From Maricaulis sp. (GTDB lineage: Bacteria > Pseudomonadota > Alphaproteobacteria > Caulobacterales > Maricaulaceae): DNA of 64,000 nt. Below the pieces are notes generated by a model. That model saw only the letters and a list, made by a program, of their open reading frames with translations. It made no database searches and was not told the DNA's origin. The stretch is from positions 1 to 64,000 of the forward strand of contig NZ_JADFAJ010000016.1 in the NCBI RefSeq assembly GCF_015665295.1, written 5' to 3'. Below, piece after piece: positions 27,926 through 37,021 of this stretch (position 1 is the first letter of the stretch; each line of letters begins with the position of its first letter). Position numbers and translations under genes: made by a program.

Positions 27926-28795
27926 ATGAGCCAGACCCTGCCCTCCGCCGTCGTCACCGGTGCCTCCACCGGCATTGGTGCCGCCTGTGCCAAACGCCTC
28001 GTCGATGAGGGCTGGCGGGTCTTCGCCGGTGTCCGAAAAGCGGAAGACGGTGAGCGCCTCAAGGCCGAACTTGGTGCCAACCTTGTTCCGGTCATCATCG
28101 ATGTCACCGATATGGCGAGCGTTGTAGCGGCCGCAGCCATTGTTCGTGATGCCTTGGGCGGCCACACGCTCAAGGGTCTGGTCAACAATGCCGGAATCGC
28201 CGTCGCCGGGCCGATGCTTGAATTGCCGATCGAGGAATTCCAGACACAGATGGACGTCAATGTGACCGGCATTGTCCGCGTCACCCAGGCGTTCGGCCCC
28301 TTGCTCGGTGTCGATGAGAGCCTGGACGGAGAGCCGGGCCGCATCGTGATGATGTCCTCGGTCGCCGGTGAAATGGGCGCGCCCTTCCTCGGGCCTTACG
28401 CCGCCTCCAAGCATGCCGTTGAAGGGATCAGCAAATCCCTGCGCCGCGAACTCATGCTTTACGGGATCGAGGTCGTTGTGATCGGCCCGGGTGCCGTCGC
28501 CACGCCGATCTGGGCCAAGGCCGAAGAGATCGACACCACGCCCTACCGCAACAGCCCCTTTTTCGAAGCCATGACCCGTATCCAGGGCTGGATGGCCAAG
28601 AATGGACCCGCCGGCTTCCCGCCCTCAAAGGTCGCCGATCGCGTCTTCCGCAGCCTGACGGACGCCAGGCCGCGCTTCCGCTATGCCATCGTGCCGGACC
28701 GCCTGACCAATTGGTCACTGCCGAAAATCCTGCCCGAGCGCCTGGTCAACAACATGGTGGCGAAACGGGTCGGGCTTCAGCGCAAACGGCGCTAG
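27926..28795 (+). CDS. Short-chain dehydrogenase/reductase
   Basis: A 289-residue NAD(P)-dependent oxidoreductase. It has the cofactor loop TGASTGIGAACAKRL, the NNAG motif (VNNAGIAVAG), the catalytic Ser in VMMSSVAGEMG and the YxxxK pair in PYAASKHAVEG. The C-terminal extension past about 230 (AMTRIQGWMAKNGPAGFPPSKVADRVFRSLTD) resembles retinol-dehydrogenase-like SDRs, but the substrate is not known. It is divergent from sdhC and shares the 221-base spacer. Confidence 0.92.
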   Translation: MSQTLPSAVVTGASTGIGAACAKRLVDEGWRVFAGVRKAEDGERLKAELGANLVPVIIDVTDMASVVAAAAIVRDALGGHTLKGLVNNAGIAVAGPMLELPIEEFQTQMDVNVTGIVRVTQAFGPLLGVDESLDGEPGRIVMMSSVAGEMGAPFLGPYAASKHAVEGISKSLRRELMLYGIEVVVIGPGAVATPIWAKAEEIDTTPYRNSPFFEAMTRIQGWMAKNGPAGFPPSKVADRVFRSLTDARPRFRYAIVPDRLTNWSLPKILPERLVNNMVAKRVGLQRKRR

Positions 28796-28870
28796 CGGCG
28801 GATTTCTGCATGTTAATTTGATCCGCCCTCCCGTTTGTCGCTGAATACAGGCCATTCGGGGGAGATCGAC

Positions 28871-30574
28871 ATGCTGCACTCACTTCTGGTCGCTACGAGC
28901 ACACTGGCACTGCAGGCGACGGCTGACGGCACACGCTTGGACTACGCGCTGGACGTTTCCAGTGAGGGTGGATTGACCTTTGTCAGCATCGAACTGACGC
29001 TGATCGGCGAGACGGACGGCGAAACCGGGATTATCCTCCCGAACAATTGGGGCGGCCAGAACGCGCTGTGGGGCGCGATCGATGATCTTGCCGTGGTCAG
29101 CGATGATGGCGCCGCCGCCATCCGGTCCGGTGACGACCCGTCCCGATTGACCCTGACCCATGCGCCTGGCGCGGAACTCACACTCCGCTACACCGTCACA
29201 CCGGAACGCACCGGCGAGCCCCTGGCCTCTCTTGGCGATTACTACCGGCCGTATGTGGAGCCCGACTGGGTCCACCTCATCGGCCAGACCATTTTCGCCT
29301 TTCCCGATTCCGACGCGGACTTCACGGTCGAGATCGCGCTCCACGCGCCACAGGGCTGGACACTGGCCTCGGACCTAGAGCAGGACGAGCTGGACATCAG
29401 CGCGCTGCTCACCAGCATCACGGTCGCCGGCGATTTCCGAGTTTTCGAAGAGACGGTCGACGGGGCCTCACAGCGGGTTGCGATCCGCGGAGACCATGCC
29501 TTCACAGACGACCACATGGCCCGATCCGTCAGCGAGGTCCTGGCCGCCAATGCGGCCTATTGGGGCGCTGCGAGGGAGCCCTATCTGGTCACGGTCCTGC
29601 CGCTCGAAGCGGGATCCGACGTAATGAGCCTGGGCGGGACAAATCTCGGCGACGCCTTCGCCTTTTTCACGACCAATAATGCAGACCCGTCCATCCTGTT
29701 GCGGATTCTGACGCATGAACACGTCCACACCTGGATCCCCGGCCGGGTCGGCGGCGCGATTGAGGGCGAGGACGAGGCGGCGGGCTACTGGTTCTCAGAA
29801 GGTTTCACCGACTTCCTCACCCAGCGCACAGCAGTCAAGGCCGGGCTCTGGACGGCGGAGACAGCGCTTGAGAACTGGAATGAGGCGCTGATGGAGAATT
29901 TCAACTCACCGGTTCGTGATGCGCCGAACGACGCCATCACGTCCGGCTTCTGGACCAGCAGCGAGCTGCAGCGCCTGCCCTATCACCGCGGCATGATCTT
30001 CGCCGCGCTGGTCGATCAGACGATCCGCGACGCAACACACGGATTGCAGGACCTCGACGACGTGCTCGCCGCCATGCACGCCAATCCCCCGGAAAATGCC
30101 GCTCCGCTCGCATTCGCCGAAATCACGCAAGCCGTCACCGGGGTTGATGTCAGCGATCTGGTCGCGCGCCACATCGAGGCGGGTGAACCCGTCACCCTGC
30201 CCGCCGACACCTTCGGCGCGTGCGGTGTGACCGAATTCGTCGAAGCGCCGGTCTTTGATTATGGCATGGTCGGCGAGCGCAATGCGGAGGACCGGTTCGT
30301 CATAACCGAGGTTGATCCGGGCGGGCCGGCAGCTCCGGCCGGCTTCGAGCCCGGCATGATGGTTGTCGAACGACTGGAAGGCGCCTACGGCGATGCTTCG
30401 GTGGACAGCGTCCTGCGGATGGAGGCGCCTGACGGGCAGATCATCGATCTGCGGTATCGACCGACCAATGGCGAAACACGCCGCCTGCCGCGCATTGCCG
30501 TTGCCGATGCTGACCTCGCCTTGAATGGATGCAGCGCTCGCCTCGCAGGATTGCCAGACAGCCCGGCGCGCTGA
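28871..30574 (+). CDS. M61-like zinc metallopeptidase with PDZ domain
   Basis: A 567-residue exported protein starting at 28871 (GGGGGAGAT precedes it); the first ~18 residues look like a signal peptide. The zinc site is HEHVH (H282, E283, H286) with the third ligand E310 in WFSEGFTDF, as in gluzincins. The N-terminal beta domain and C-terminal PDZ-like segment (VITEVDPGGPAAPAGFEPGMMVV, about 484-506) match M61 glycyl aminopeptidases. It probably trims peptides in the periplasm. The next gene is another metallopeptidase on the same strand. Confidence 0.85.
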   Translation: MLHSLLVATSTLALQATADGTRLDYALDVSSEGGLTFVSIELTLIGETDGETGIILPNNWGGQNALWGAIDDLAVVSDDGAAAIRSGDDPSRLTLTHAPGAELTLRYTVTPERTGEPLASLGDYYRPYVEPDWVHLIGQTIFAFPDSDADFTVEIALHAPQGWTLASDLEQDELDISALLTSITVAGDFRVFEETVDGASQRVAIRGDHAFTDDHMARSVSEVLAANAAYWGAAREPYLVTVLPLEAGSDVMSLGGTNLGDAFAFFTTNNADPSILLRILTHEHVHTWIPGRVGGAIEGEDEAAGYWFSEGFTDFLTQRTAVKAGLWTAETALENWNEALMENFNSPVRDAPNDAITSGFWTSSELQRLPYHRGMIFAALVDQTIRDATHGLQDLDDVLAAMHANPPENAAPLAFAEITQAVTGVDVSDLVARHIEAGEPVTLPADTFGACGVTEFVEAPVFDYGMVGERNAEDRFVITEVDPGGPAAPAGFEPGMMVVERLEGAYGDASVDSVLRMEAPDGQIIDLRYRPTNGETRRLPRIAVADADLALNGCSARLAGLPDSPAR

Positions 30575-30650
30575 ACACGCCGATCGGTGACCGCCCCGCT
30601 TGCGGGGCGCCACCGGGCGGGCCATCCTCTGGCCAACAGGGGAGAGACAC

Positions 30651-32495
30651 ATGCCAATCCAACAACCCGTTCGCCTGCTCGCCGGTGTTTCGATGCTGGC
30701 CCTGAGTCTGGCTGCCGCACCGGCCTTCGCCGAATCGAGCGCCGCCGCCGCAACCAAGCGCGTCAGCATGGCCGCCCAGGCGTCGGCCAGCGAGTTGTTT
30801 GCTGCCCTGATTGAGGATTTCGAGGCCTTCGAACACGAAAACAGCCCCGGCGCCCGGGCACGTGACGGCGACCTGGAAGCCGCCGGCGAATGGTTTGATG
30901 TCAGCCCGGCAAACCTCGACGCCCAGGCCGCCGCCGAAGTCGCCTTCCTGGCACGCCTGGAAGCCATCGACAGTGATGCGCTGGATGGCAATGACCGGAT
31001 TTCCTACGAAGTGCTTGATTATGTTCTGCGCTTTCGTGTCGAGCTGGCGCCTTTCGATGAAATGCGCAGCCCTTTCCAGAATGATAGCGGGTTTTTCTCC
31101 GCCCCGTCCTACGCGGCTGCATCAACCCGTCCGCGCACGATTGCCCGCGCCGAAGCCTGGGTGACCCGGATCAACGCCATCCCGGCCTATTTTGACGCCA
31201 ATATCGCCTGGATGCGTCGCGGCCTGGCCGACGGCTTCACCCAGCCACGCCTGATTGCAGAACTGGCAGCCTCGCAGGTCGAGGCGCTGAGCGATCCGGA
31301 CACGCTGCGCGGCCTTCTGATTGCGCCGATCGATCAGCTGCCGGAAGGCCTGCCACAGGCCGAACGCGACCAGGTTCGCGCTGACGCGGAGGCGGCGATC
31401 AGAAACGCGGCTATCCCGGCCTACCAGAACCTCCTGACCTTCTTCCGGGATGAATACATCCCGCAAACCCGCACCAGCCTCGGCGTTTCCGAAATTCCGG
31501 ACGGGCACGAATACTACCAGACGCTTGTGCGCTACCACACCACGCTGGATACCTCGCCGGAAGAAGTCCACCAGCGCGGTCTCAATGAGGTGGCACGCAT
31601 TCGCGAGGAAATGGACGAGGTGATCTCGCGGACAGGGTTTGAGGGCTCGTTCGCCGACTTTCTCAACTTCCTGCGCACCGATCCGCAATTCTATGCCGAG
31701 ACGCCGGAAGAACTGCTGATGCACGCGGCCTGGATTTCCAAGCGGGCCGATGACGCGATGCCGCGCTTTTTCGGCCATCTGCCGCGCCTGCCCTATGGCG
31801 TGCGGCCGGTGCCCGACACGATGGCGCCAACCTATACGACCGGACGCTACTGGCCGGGCGATCTCGAGAATGGCGTAGCGGGCGGCTATATGGTCAACAC
31901 CTACGACCTGAGCCAGCGGCCGCTCTACACCCTGCCGGCGCTGACCGTTCACGAGGCCGTTCCGGGTCACCACCACCAGATCTCGATTGCCGCGGAACTG
32001 CAGGATGTTCCCGATTTTCGCCGCGACACCTACATCACCGCTTTCGGCGAGGGCTGGGGCCTCTATACCGAGACGCTGGCCACCGACATGGGCCTCTACA
32101 CCACACCATATGAGGAATTCGGCCGCCTGACCTACGAGATGTGGCGGGCCTGTCGCCTGGTGGTCGATACCGGCATCCACTACATGGGCTGGACACAAGC
32201 GCAGGCCGAAGCCTGCCTGCTCGAGAACTCCGCCCTGGCGCCGCACAATGTGCGCACCGAGGTGCAGCGCTATATCTCCTGGCCAGGCCAGGCTCTGGCC
32301 TACAAGTCGGGCGAATTGCTGATGCGAGACCTGCGGGCACAAGCAGAGGAACGGCTCGGTGCCGATTTCGACATCCGCGCCTTCCATGATTACCTGCTTG
32401 CGGATGGCGCGATGCCGCTTTCTGCCCTAGAATCCAAGATGCTGGCGTGGATTGACGACCAGGCGGCAGCGCTGGCCGCGGAGAGTGGCGAATGA
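30651..32495 (+). CDS. DUF885-family metallopeptidase
   Basis: A 614-residue exported protein: signal peptide 1-25 (ending PAFAES), then a mostly helical DUF885 domain. The likely zinc motif is HEAVPGHHHQ, a HExxxGH form characteristic of this family, with the Glu-rich helix TAFGEGWGLYTETLA that contains later ligands. The start at 30651 has GGGGAGAG upstream. The family is predicted to be peptidases; activity on specific substrates is not known. It overlaps the next gene by ATGA. Confidence 0.88.
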   Translation: MPIQQPVRLLAGVSMLALSLAAAPAFAESSAAAATKRVSMAAQASASELFAALIEDFEAFEHENSPGARARDGDLEAAGEWFDVSPANLDAQAAAEVAFLARLEAIDSDALDGNDRISYEVLDYVLRFRVELAPFDEMRSPFQNDSGFFSAPSYAAASTRPRTIARAEAWVTRINAIPAYFDANIAWMRRGLADGFTQPRLIAELAASQVEALSDPDTLRGLLIAPIDQLPEGLPQAERDQVRADAEAAIRNAAIPAYQNLLTFFRDEYIPQTRTSLGVSEIPDGHEYYQTLVRYHTTLDTSPEEVHQRGLNEVARIREEMDEVISRTGFEGSFADFLNFLRTDPQFYAETPEELLMHAAWISKRADDAMPRFFGHLPRLPYGVRPVPDTMAPTYTTGRYWPGDLENGVAGGYMVNTYDLSQRPLYTLPALTVHEAVPGHHHQISIAAELQDVPDFRRDTYITAFGEGWGLYTETLATDMGLYTTPYEEFGRLTYEMWRACRLVVDTGIHYMGWTQAQAEACLLENSALAPHNVRTEVQRYISWPGQALAYKSGELLMRDLRAQAEERLGADFDIRAFHDYLLADGAMPLSALESKMLAWIDDQAAALAAESGE

Positions 32496-33103
32496 TCGCC
32501 TTTGCCCTGACCGACGCGCTGGTCACGATCGGCGCCATCCTCGGCATCTATCTGTTGTGGCCGCATCGCCGCGACGGCAAGGTCCGCATGATCCGTCTCG
32601 GCCTCGGACTGATGGGGCTTGCCGCCCTGATCGGGGCTGTCCGCTTCGCCTCGGGCCTGGTCGATGAATTGGAACTTGCTCACAGCCTGGCCAGCACATT
32701 CGCAGCCGCCGCCGGGCTCCTGCTGATTTCCGTCGGCCTGACCCTGAAGGTCAATGCGGTCAAGATGGATACCGGTATCACGCGCTATGTCCGCTACGGC
32801 CTGCCGGCGATCGTCGCTTTCCTGATGTTTTTCCCGGGTACCGGTCCGATCATCGGGTCAATCCCGGTATTTGGCCTGATCCTGGGAATCGTCGCCAGCG
32901 GCATGCTGGTCCTGAAGGGCAAACAGTCGACCGGGCTGGTCTGGCTGGCCTCTTTTGCACTGATCGGGCTGGCGTCAGTTCTGATCGGCGGCAGCCGGAT
33001 GGAAAGCACGTTCGGCATTACCAACTGGCACCTGTATCATGCTCTGCTGGGCATATGGGCTGTGCTGGTGGGAGAGGCGACAAAACGGCTGATGGCGCGC
33101 TGA
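32492..33103 (+). CDS. Multi-helix membrane protein, unknown function
   Basis: A 203-residue protein with six or seven hydrophobic helices (starting at about residues 5, 32, 62, 90, 110, 133 and 175). A basic linker lies at about residues 80-92. No enzyme motif is recognised. It overlaps the DUF885 gene by four bases (ATGA at 32492-32495), so the two are made together, and the membrane protein may help secrete or localise the peptidase. Confidence 0.8.
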   Translation: MIAFALTDALVTIGAILGIYLLWPHRRDGKVRMIRLGLGLMGLAALIGAVRFASGLVDELELAHSLASTFAAAAGLLLISVGLTLKVNAVKMDTGITRYVRYGLPAIVAFLMFFPGTGPIIGSIPVFGLILGIVASGMLVLKGKQSTGLVWLASFALIGLASVLIGGSRMESTFGITNWHLYHALLGIWAVLVGEATKRLMAR

Positions 33104-33155
33104 TTGCCCGCGCCGCTTGACGATTTGCCGCCACTCCACCACTTATCCGCTCTCC

Positions 33156-34490
33156 ATGAGCGCGCATGATGACAATCCGGCCGCTTCCGGTGCCGACACG
33201 CCGCCGACGCGGCCGGTCGAGACCGAAGCCGGGCTCGACATTCTCACCTTTGGCTGCCGGCTGAACGCCTGGGAGAGCGAGGTCATGCGCAAGCATGCCC
33301 GCGAGCAGGGGCTGACAAACACCATCCTCGTGAACACCTGCGCGGTGACCAATGAGGCCGTGCGTCAGGCCCGGCAGCACATCCGACGCGCCCGTCGCGA
33401 CAATCCCGGCGCGCAGATCATCGTCACCGGCTGCGCCGCCCAGGTCGACCCGGACATGTTCGGCAAGATGCCGGAAGTCGACCGGGTCATCGGCAATGAC
33501 GAAAAGCTCAAGGCCGAGACCTATCGCCCTGCCGACCTGCTCGGCGGCACGGAAAAGGTTCGTGTCAACGACATCATGAGCGTGACCGAGACGGCCGGGC
33601 ATCTGGTCGAGGGCATGGAGGGTCGCGCCCGCGCCTATGTCCAGGTCCAGAACGGATGCGACCATCGTTGCACCTTCTGCATCATCCCCTATGGCCGTGG
33701 CAATTCGCGCTCTGTCGGGGCCGGCGAAGTGGTCGACCAGATCAAGACCCTCGTCGACAGTGGTCACAGCGAAGTCGTGCTAACCGGAGTCGATCTCACC
33801 TCCTGGGGTGATGACCTGCCCGGAACGCCCGCGCTGGGGCGCCTGGTCCAGTCCATCCTCAAGCATGTGCCTGATCTGCCACGCCTGCGCCTGTCCTCGA
33901 TCGATGCGATCGAGATCGACGAGGCCCTGTTCGAGGCGGTCACCGGCGAAACCCGGATCGCGCCCTATCTGCACCTCTCCCTGCAGGCTGGCGACGACAT
34001 GATCCTCAAGCGCATGAAGCGCCGCCATTCGCGCGACGACGCCATTGCCCTGTGCGACCGGCTCAAGTCGGCCCGCCCGGAGATCGCCTTTGGCGCCGAC
34101 ATGATCGCCGGTTTCCCGACCGAGACCGAAGCGATGTTCGAGAACTCGATCCGGCTCGTCGACGAGTGCCGTCTGGCCTATCTGCATGTCTTCCCCTATT
34201 CGCCGCGCCCGGGCACGCCGGCCGCGCGCATGCCGCAACTTGACCGCAGCGTCATCAAGGACCGCGCCAACCGGCTTCGGGCCAAGGCCGATGAAGCTCT
34301 TGCACGCCATCTCGACGGCATGATCGGCGTCGAAAAAGCGGCTCTTGTGGAAAAGCCCGGCTTTGCGCGCGCCGGTAATTTTGCCGGCATCCGCATCCCG
34401 GAGGCTGACTTCCCGCGTCCCGGTGCGCTTGTCGATATCGCGATATCCGGGCATGACGGGCGGGAATTGCAGGGGGTCATCACCGGATGA
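33156..34490 (+). CDS. mtaB: tRNA t6A37 methylthiotransferase MtaB
   Basis: A 444-residue radical-SAM enzyme that converts t6A37 to ms2t6A37 in tRNA. The N-terminal [4Fe-4S] cysteines are C34 (FGCRLN), C62 (NTCAVTNEA) and C93 (GCAAQ). The radical SAM triad is C168, C172 and C175 in NGCDHRCTFCIIPYGRGNSRS. A C-terminal TRAM domain with FAGIRIPEAD follows. Start at 33156; an upstream GTG-type start at 33117 is less likely. It overlaps ftsY by ATGA at 34487-34490, and the same gene pair is common in alphaproteobacteria. Confidence 0.95.
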   Translation: MSAHDDNPAASGADTPPTRPVETEAGLDILTFGCRLNAWESEVMRKHAREQGLTNTILVNTCAVTNEAVRQARQHIRRARRDNPGAQIIVTGCAAQVDPDMFGKMPEVDRVIGNDEKLKAETYRPADLLGGTEKVRVNDIMSVTETAGHLVEGMEGRARAYVQVQNGCDHRCTFCIIPYGRGNSRSVGAGEVVDQIKTLVDSGHSEVVLTGVDLTSWGDDLPGTPALGRLVQSILKHVPDLPRLRLSSIDAIEIDEALFEAVTGETRIAPYLHLSLQAGDDMILKRMKRRHSRDDAIALCDRLKSARPEIAFGADMIAGFPTETEAMFENSIRLVDECRLAYLHVFPYSPRPGTPAARMPQLDRSVIKDRANRLRAKADEALARHLDGMIGVEKAALVEKPGFARAGNFAGIRIPEADFPRPGALVDIAISGHDGRELQGVITG

Positions 34491-35416
34491 GCGAGAAGAA
34501 GCCCGGTTTCTTCTCCCGGCTGGCGCAGGGGCTGAAACGCTCCTCGTCGCGGCTGGGCGAGAGCGTCAGTGCGATTTTCACCAAGCGCAAGCTCGACCGC
34601 GAAGCGCTGGACGAGCTGGAAGATGTGCTCATCGCCGCCGATCTCGGCGCCGTGGCGGCAGCGCGGGTGACCGAACGTCTCGCCAGGGACCGTTTCGACA
34701 AGGAAGTCTCCGACGAGGAGGTCCGCGAAGCGTTGGCCGAGGTGGTCGCCGAAACACTGGCGCCGCTCGAGCAACCGCTCGTCCTGACCGGGACAGGTCC
34801 GCAAGTCGTGCTCTTTGTCGGGGTCAACGGGTCCGGCAAGACCACCACGCTGGGCAAGATCGCGGTAAAGCTGAAGCGGGAGGGTCGCAATCCCGTCCTG
34901 GCTGCCGGTGATACCTTCCGGGCGGCGGCGATCGAACAGGTCACGATCTGGGGCGAACGTGCGGGCGCACCGGTCATCAAGCGTGAAATCGGTGCCGACG
35001 CCGCCGGTCTCGCCTTCGATGCGATCGACCAGGCCGAACGCGGCGGCCATGACGTTGTGCTGATCGACACCGCCGGCCGACTGCAGAACAAGGCCGAGCT
35101 GATGGACGAGCTCAGGAAGGTCGTCCGCGTCATCAAGAAGCGCATGCCGGACGCACCTCACCACGTCGTCCTGGTGCTGGACGGCACGGTCGGCTCGAAC
35201 GCCGTCTCCCAGGCCCAGGCCTTTCTCGAGGCCTCCGAAGTGACCGGTGTGGTAATGACCAAGCTGGACGGCACCGCCAAGGGCGGGGCGCTCGTCCAGG
35301 TGGCCGAGAAATTCCAGCTGCCGATCCACTATATCGGCATTGGCGAAGGCGAGGCCGACCTGCAGCCCTTCTCGGCCCGCGACTTCTCGCGCGCCCTGGC
35401 CGGGCTGGACAGCTAG
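34487..35416 (+). CDS. ftsY: Signal recognition particle receptor FtsY
   Basis: A 309-residue SRP GTPase that docks ribosome-SRP complexes to the membrane. It has only a short positively charged N-terminal region, as in alphaproteobacteria. GTPase motifs are G1 GVNGSGKTT (112-120), [22 protein letters not shown] and [10 protein letters not shown]. The C-terminus [14 protein letters not shown] is typical. It is translationally coupled to mtaB and is followed three bases later by an EamA-type transporter. Confidence 0.97.
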   Translation: MSEKKPGFFSRLAQGLKRSSSRLGESVSAIFTKRKLDREALDELEDVLIAADLGAVAAARVTERLARDRFDKEVSDEEVREALAEVVAETLAPLEQPLVLTGTGPQVVLFVGVNGSGKTTTLGKIAVKLKREGRNPVLAAGDTFRAAAIEQVTIWGERAGAPVIKREIGADAAGLAFDAIDQAERGGHDVVLIDTAGRLQNKAELMDELRKVVRVIKKRMPDAPHHVVLVLDGTVGSNAVSQAQAFLEASEVTGVVMTKLDGTAKGGALVQVAEKFQLPIHYIGIGEGEADLQPFSARDFSRALAGLDS

Positions 35417-35419
35417 CGC

Positions 35420-36268
35420 GTGGACAGCCCGATCGCCTTCGCCACCCTGGCCATGCTTGGCTCCGCTCTGGCACACGCGATCATGACCTTGCTGACCAAG
35501 AAGGCCAACGACCGGCTGGTCTTTCGCGGCCTGACCCAGGGCTTTCTCGCCGTTCTCATCCTTCCCTGGCTCCTGTTCCAGCCGATCCCGCCCTGGGAAG
35601 TCTGGCGTTTCCTGCTCGCCGGCGCGGTGGTGATCTGGGCCTTCAACATGCTGCTGATTGCTGCCTTCAACGAGGGCGAGATGAATCTCGCCTATCCGGT
35701 GATGCGCGGCGCCGCGCCGGCGCTCGCCGCGATTGCTGCCTTCGTCTTCCTGGGTGAGACCGTCTCGCTCGGGCAGGTGGCGGGGCTGGGCGTTGCGACG
35801 GCGGCACTTATCGGTTTTGCCTGGCCGGAGAAGAATGCCCGTCCGAAGCTGAAACTTCTCCTGCTGGCGCTCGCCGCCGCCAGCATGACCGCGAGCTATA
35901 CGGTGATCGATGCCGCCGGCGTGCGCACATCGGGCCGGCTTTTCATCTATCTCGGCTGGTTCTTCGTCCTGTCCGGCCTGACCATCCTTCCGACGGCAAT
36001 CGCCAGGCGCGGCGGACGCTTCCTCGCCATTGCCCGCCAGGAAACGAGACCGGCCCTGATGTGCATGGGGTTCAACCTCGCGACCTATGGCCTGGCGCTC
36101 TATGCCTACGCCCATGCGCCGGTGGCGCCCATGGCGGCACTGCGGGAACTTTCCATCGTGCTTGGGGCCATCCTGGCCGCGCTCGTGCTGAAGGAACCTT
36201 TCGGTGCACGGCGCACCGCACTTGCAATCTGCCTTGCTGCCGGGCTCGTATTGCTTCAGGTGATGTAG
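35420..36268 (+). CDS. EamA-family (DMT) transporter
   Basis: A 282-residue protein with ten hydrophobic helices in two EamA halves. It begins at a GTG three bases after ftsY ends, which suggests coupling. Pro/Gly-rich helix ends such as AFNEGEMNLAYPVMRGAAPALAAI and YAHAPVAPMAALRELSIVLGAILAALVLKEPFGARR are family hallmarks. Substrate is unknown. It sits between ftsY and yciB in a conserved cluster. Confidence 0.92.
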   Translation: MDSPIAFATLAMLGSALAHAIMTLLTKKANDRLVFRGLTQGFLAVLILPWLLFQPIPPWEVWRFLLAGAVVIWAFNMLLIAAFNEGEMNLAYPVMRGAAPALAAIAAFVFLGETVSLGQVAGLGVATAALIGFAWPEKNARPKLKLLLLALAAASMTASYTVIDAAGVRTSGRLFIYLGWFFVLSGLTILPTAIARRGGRFLAIARQETRPALMCMGFNLATYGLALYAYAHAPVAPMAALRELSIVLGAILAALVLKEPFGARRTALAICLAAGLVLLQVM

Positions 36269-36289
36269 ACCGCAAACGGAGTGCCGACC

Positions 36290-36937
36290 TTGGCCCAGAC
36301 CCAGAACACGACCGAGCAGAGCTCGCGCCTTCTCATAGACGCCGGCCCGATCGGGGTGTGGATCATCGTCTACAACGTCGCGCGCATGTTTGCAGCCGAC
36401 CAAGCGATCTATATCGGAACCGGAGCCTACATGCTCGCCGCGACCATCGCCCTGGTGATGTCGATCCGGATAGAAAAACGCGTTCCGCCCATGCTGGTCT
36501 TCACGACTGTGATCGTGCTTTTCTTCGGCGCGCTCGGCATTTTCCTGCAGGATCCGATTTTCATCTACGCCAAACCGACAATCATCAACCTCTTCCTGTC
36601 CTATCTGGTGCTGGTGAGTCTCGCGCTGGGTCACAACATCTGGAAGGTCTTCTTCGGCCATATCTTCGAACTGACAGACCGGGCCTGGATGCTGCTCGCC
36701 ATCCGCTGGGCGCTATGGTTCCAGTTCCTGGCCGGGCTCAACGAGGTGATGTGGCGCCACATCACGGACAGCGTCGTACCGGAAAGCGCGCGCTGGTTTG
36801 CCGGCCTGGAACTGAGTGAGGCCTTCTGGTCAAACGCCAAGCTGGGCGTAATGGTCCTGTCGATCGCCTTTGCCGCGTCGCAAATGCCGCTCGTCCTCAA
36901 GAACCAGCCGAAAAAGGCTGATCTGCCCGAGGCCTGA
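36290..36937 (+). CDS. yciB: Septation/inner membrane protein YciB (IspZ-like)
   Basis: A 215-residue protein with five or six membrane helices of the YciB/IspZ family, implicated in envelope integrity and intracellular septation. Typical segments are LLIDAGPIGVWIIVYN, LFLSYLVLVSLALGHNIWK and TDRAWMLLAIRWALWFQFLAGLNEV. The GTG at 36281 is one possible start, but TTG at 36290 has GGAG eight bases upstream, so it is preferred. It lies within the mtaB-ftsY cluster. Confidence 0.9.
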   Translation: MAQTQNTTEQSSRLLIDAGPIGVWIIVYNVARMFAADQAIYIGTGAYMLAATIALVMSIRIEKRVPPMLVFTTVIVLFFGALGIFLQDPIFIYAKPTIINLFLSYLVLVSLALGHNIWKVFFGHIFELTDRAWMLLAIRWALWFQFLAGLNEVMWRHITDSVVPESARWFAGLELSEAFWSNAKLGVMVLSIAFAASQMPLVLKNQPKKADLPEA

Positions 36938-37021
36938 GCGCGACACTCCGTGTTCGGACATTTGTCATTTTCGCGTTATAAATCCGCCCTAGGATGAATT
37001 CCCGAACAGCCGGGGGCAGGC

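Noticed and set aside
29906-30991. 361-codon minus-strand frame opposite M61/DUF885 genes
   Set aside because: Arg/Ser/Ala-rich with no domain; real genes lie on the other strand.
31122-32387. 421-codon minus-strand frame opposite the DUF885 gene
   Set aside because: Shadow; the plus strand has the metal motif and signal peptide.
34196-36661. 821-codon open frame on the minus strand opposite mtaB end, ftsY, EamA and yciB
   Set aside because: Its product is rich in His, Gln, Arg and Asp with no domain pattern, while all genes beneath it are well-known families. High-GC antisense frames commonly stay open.
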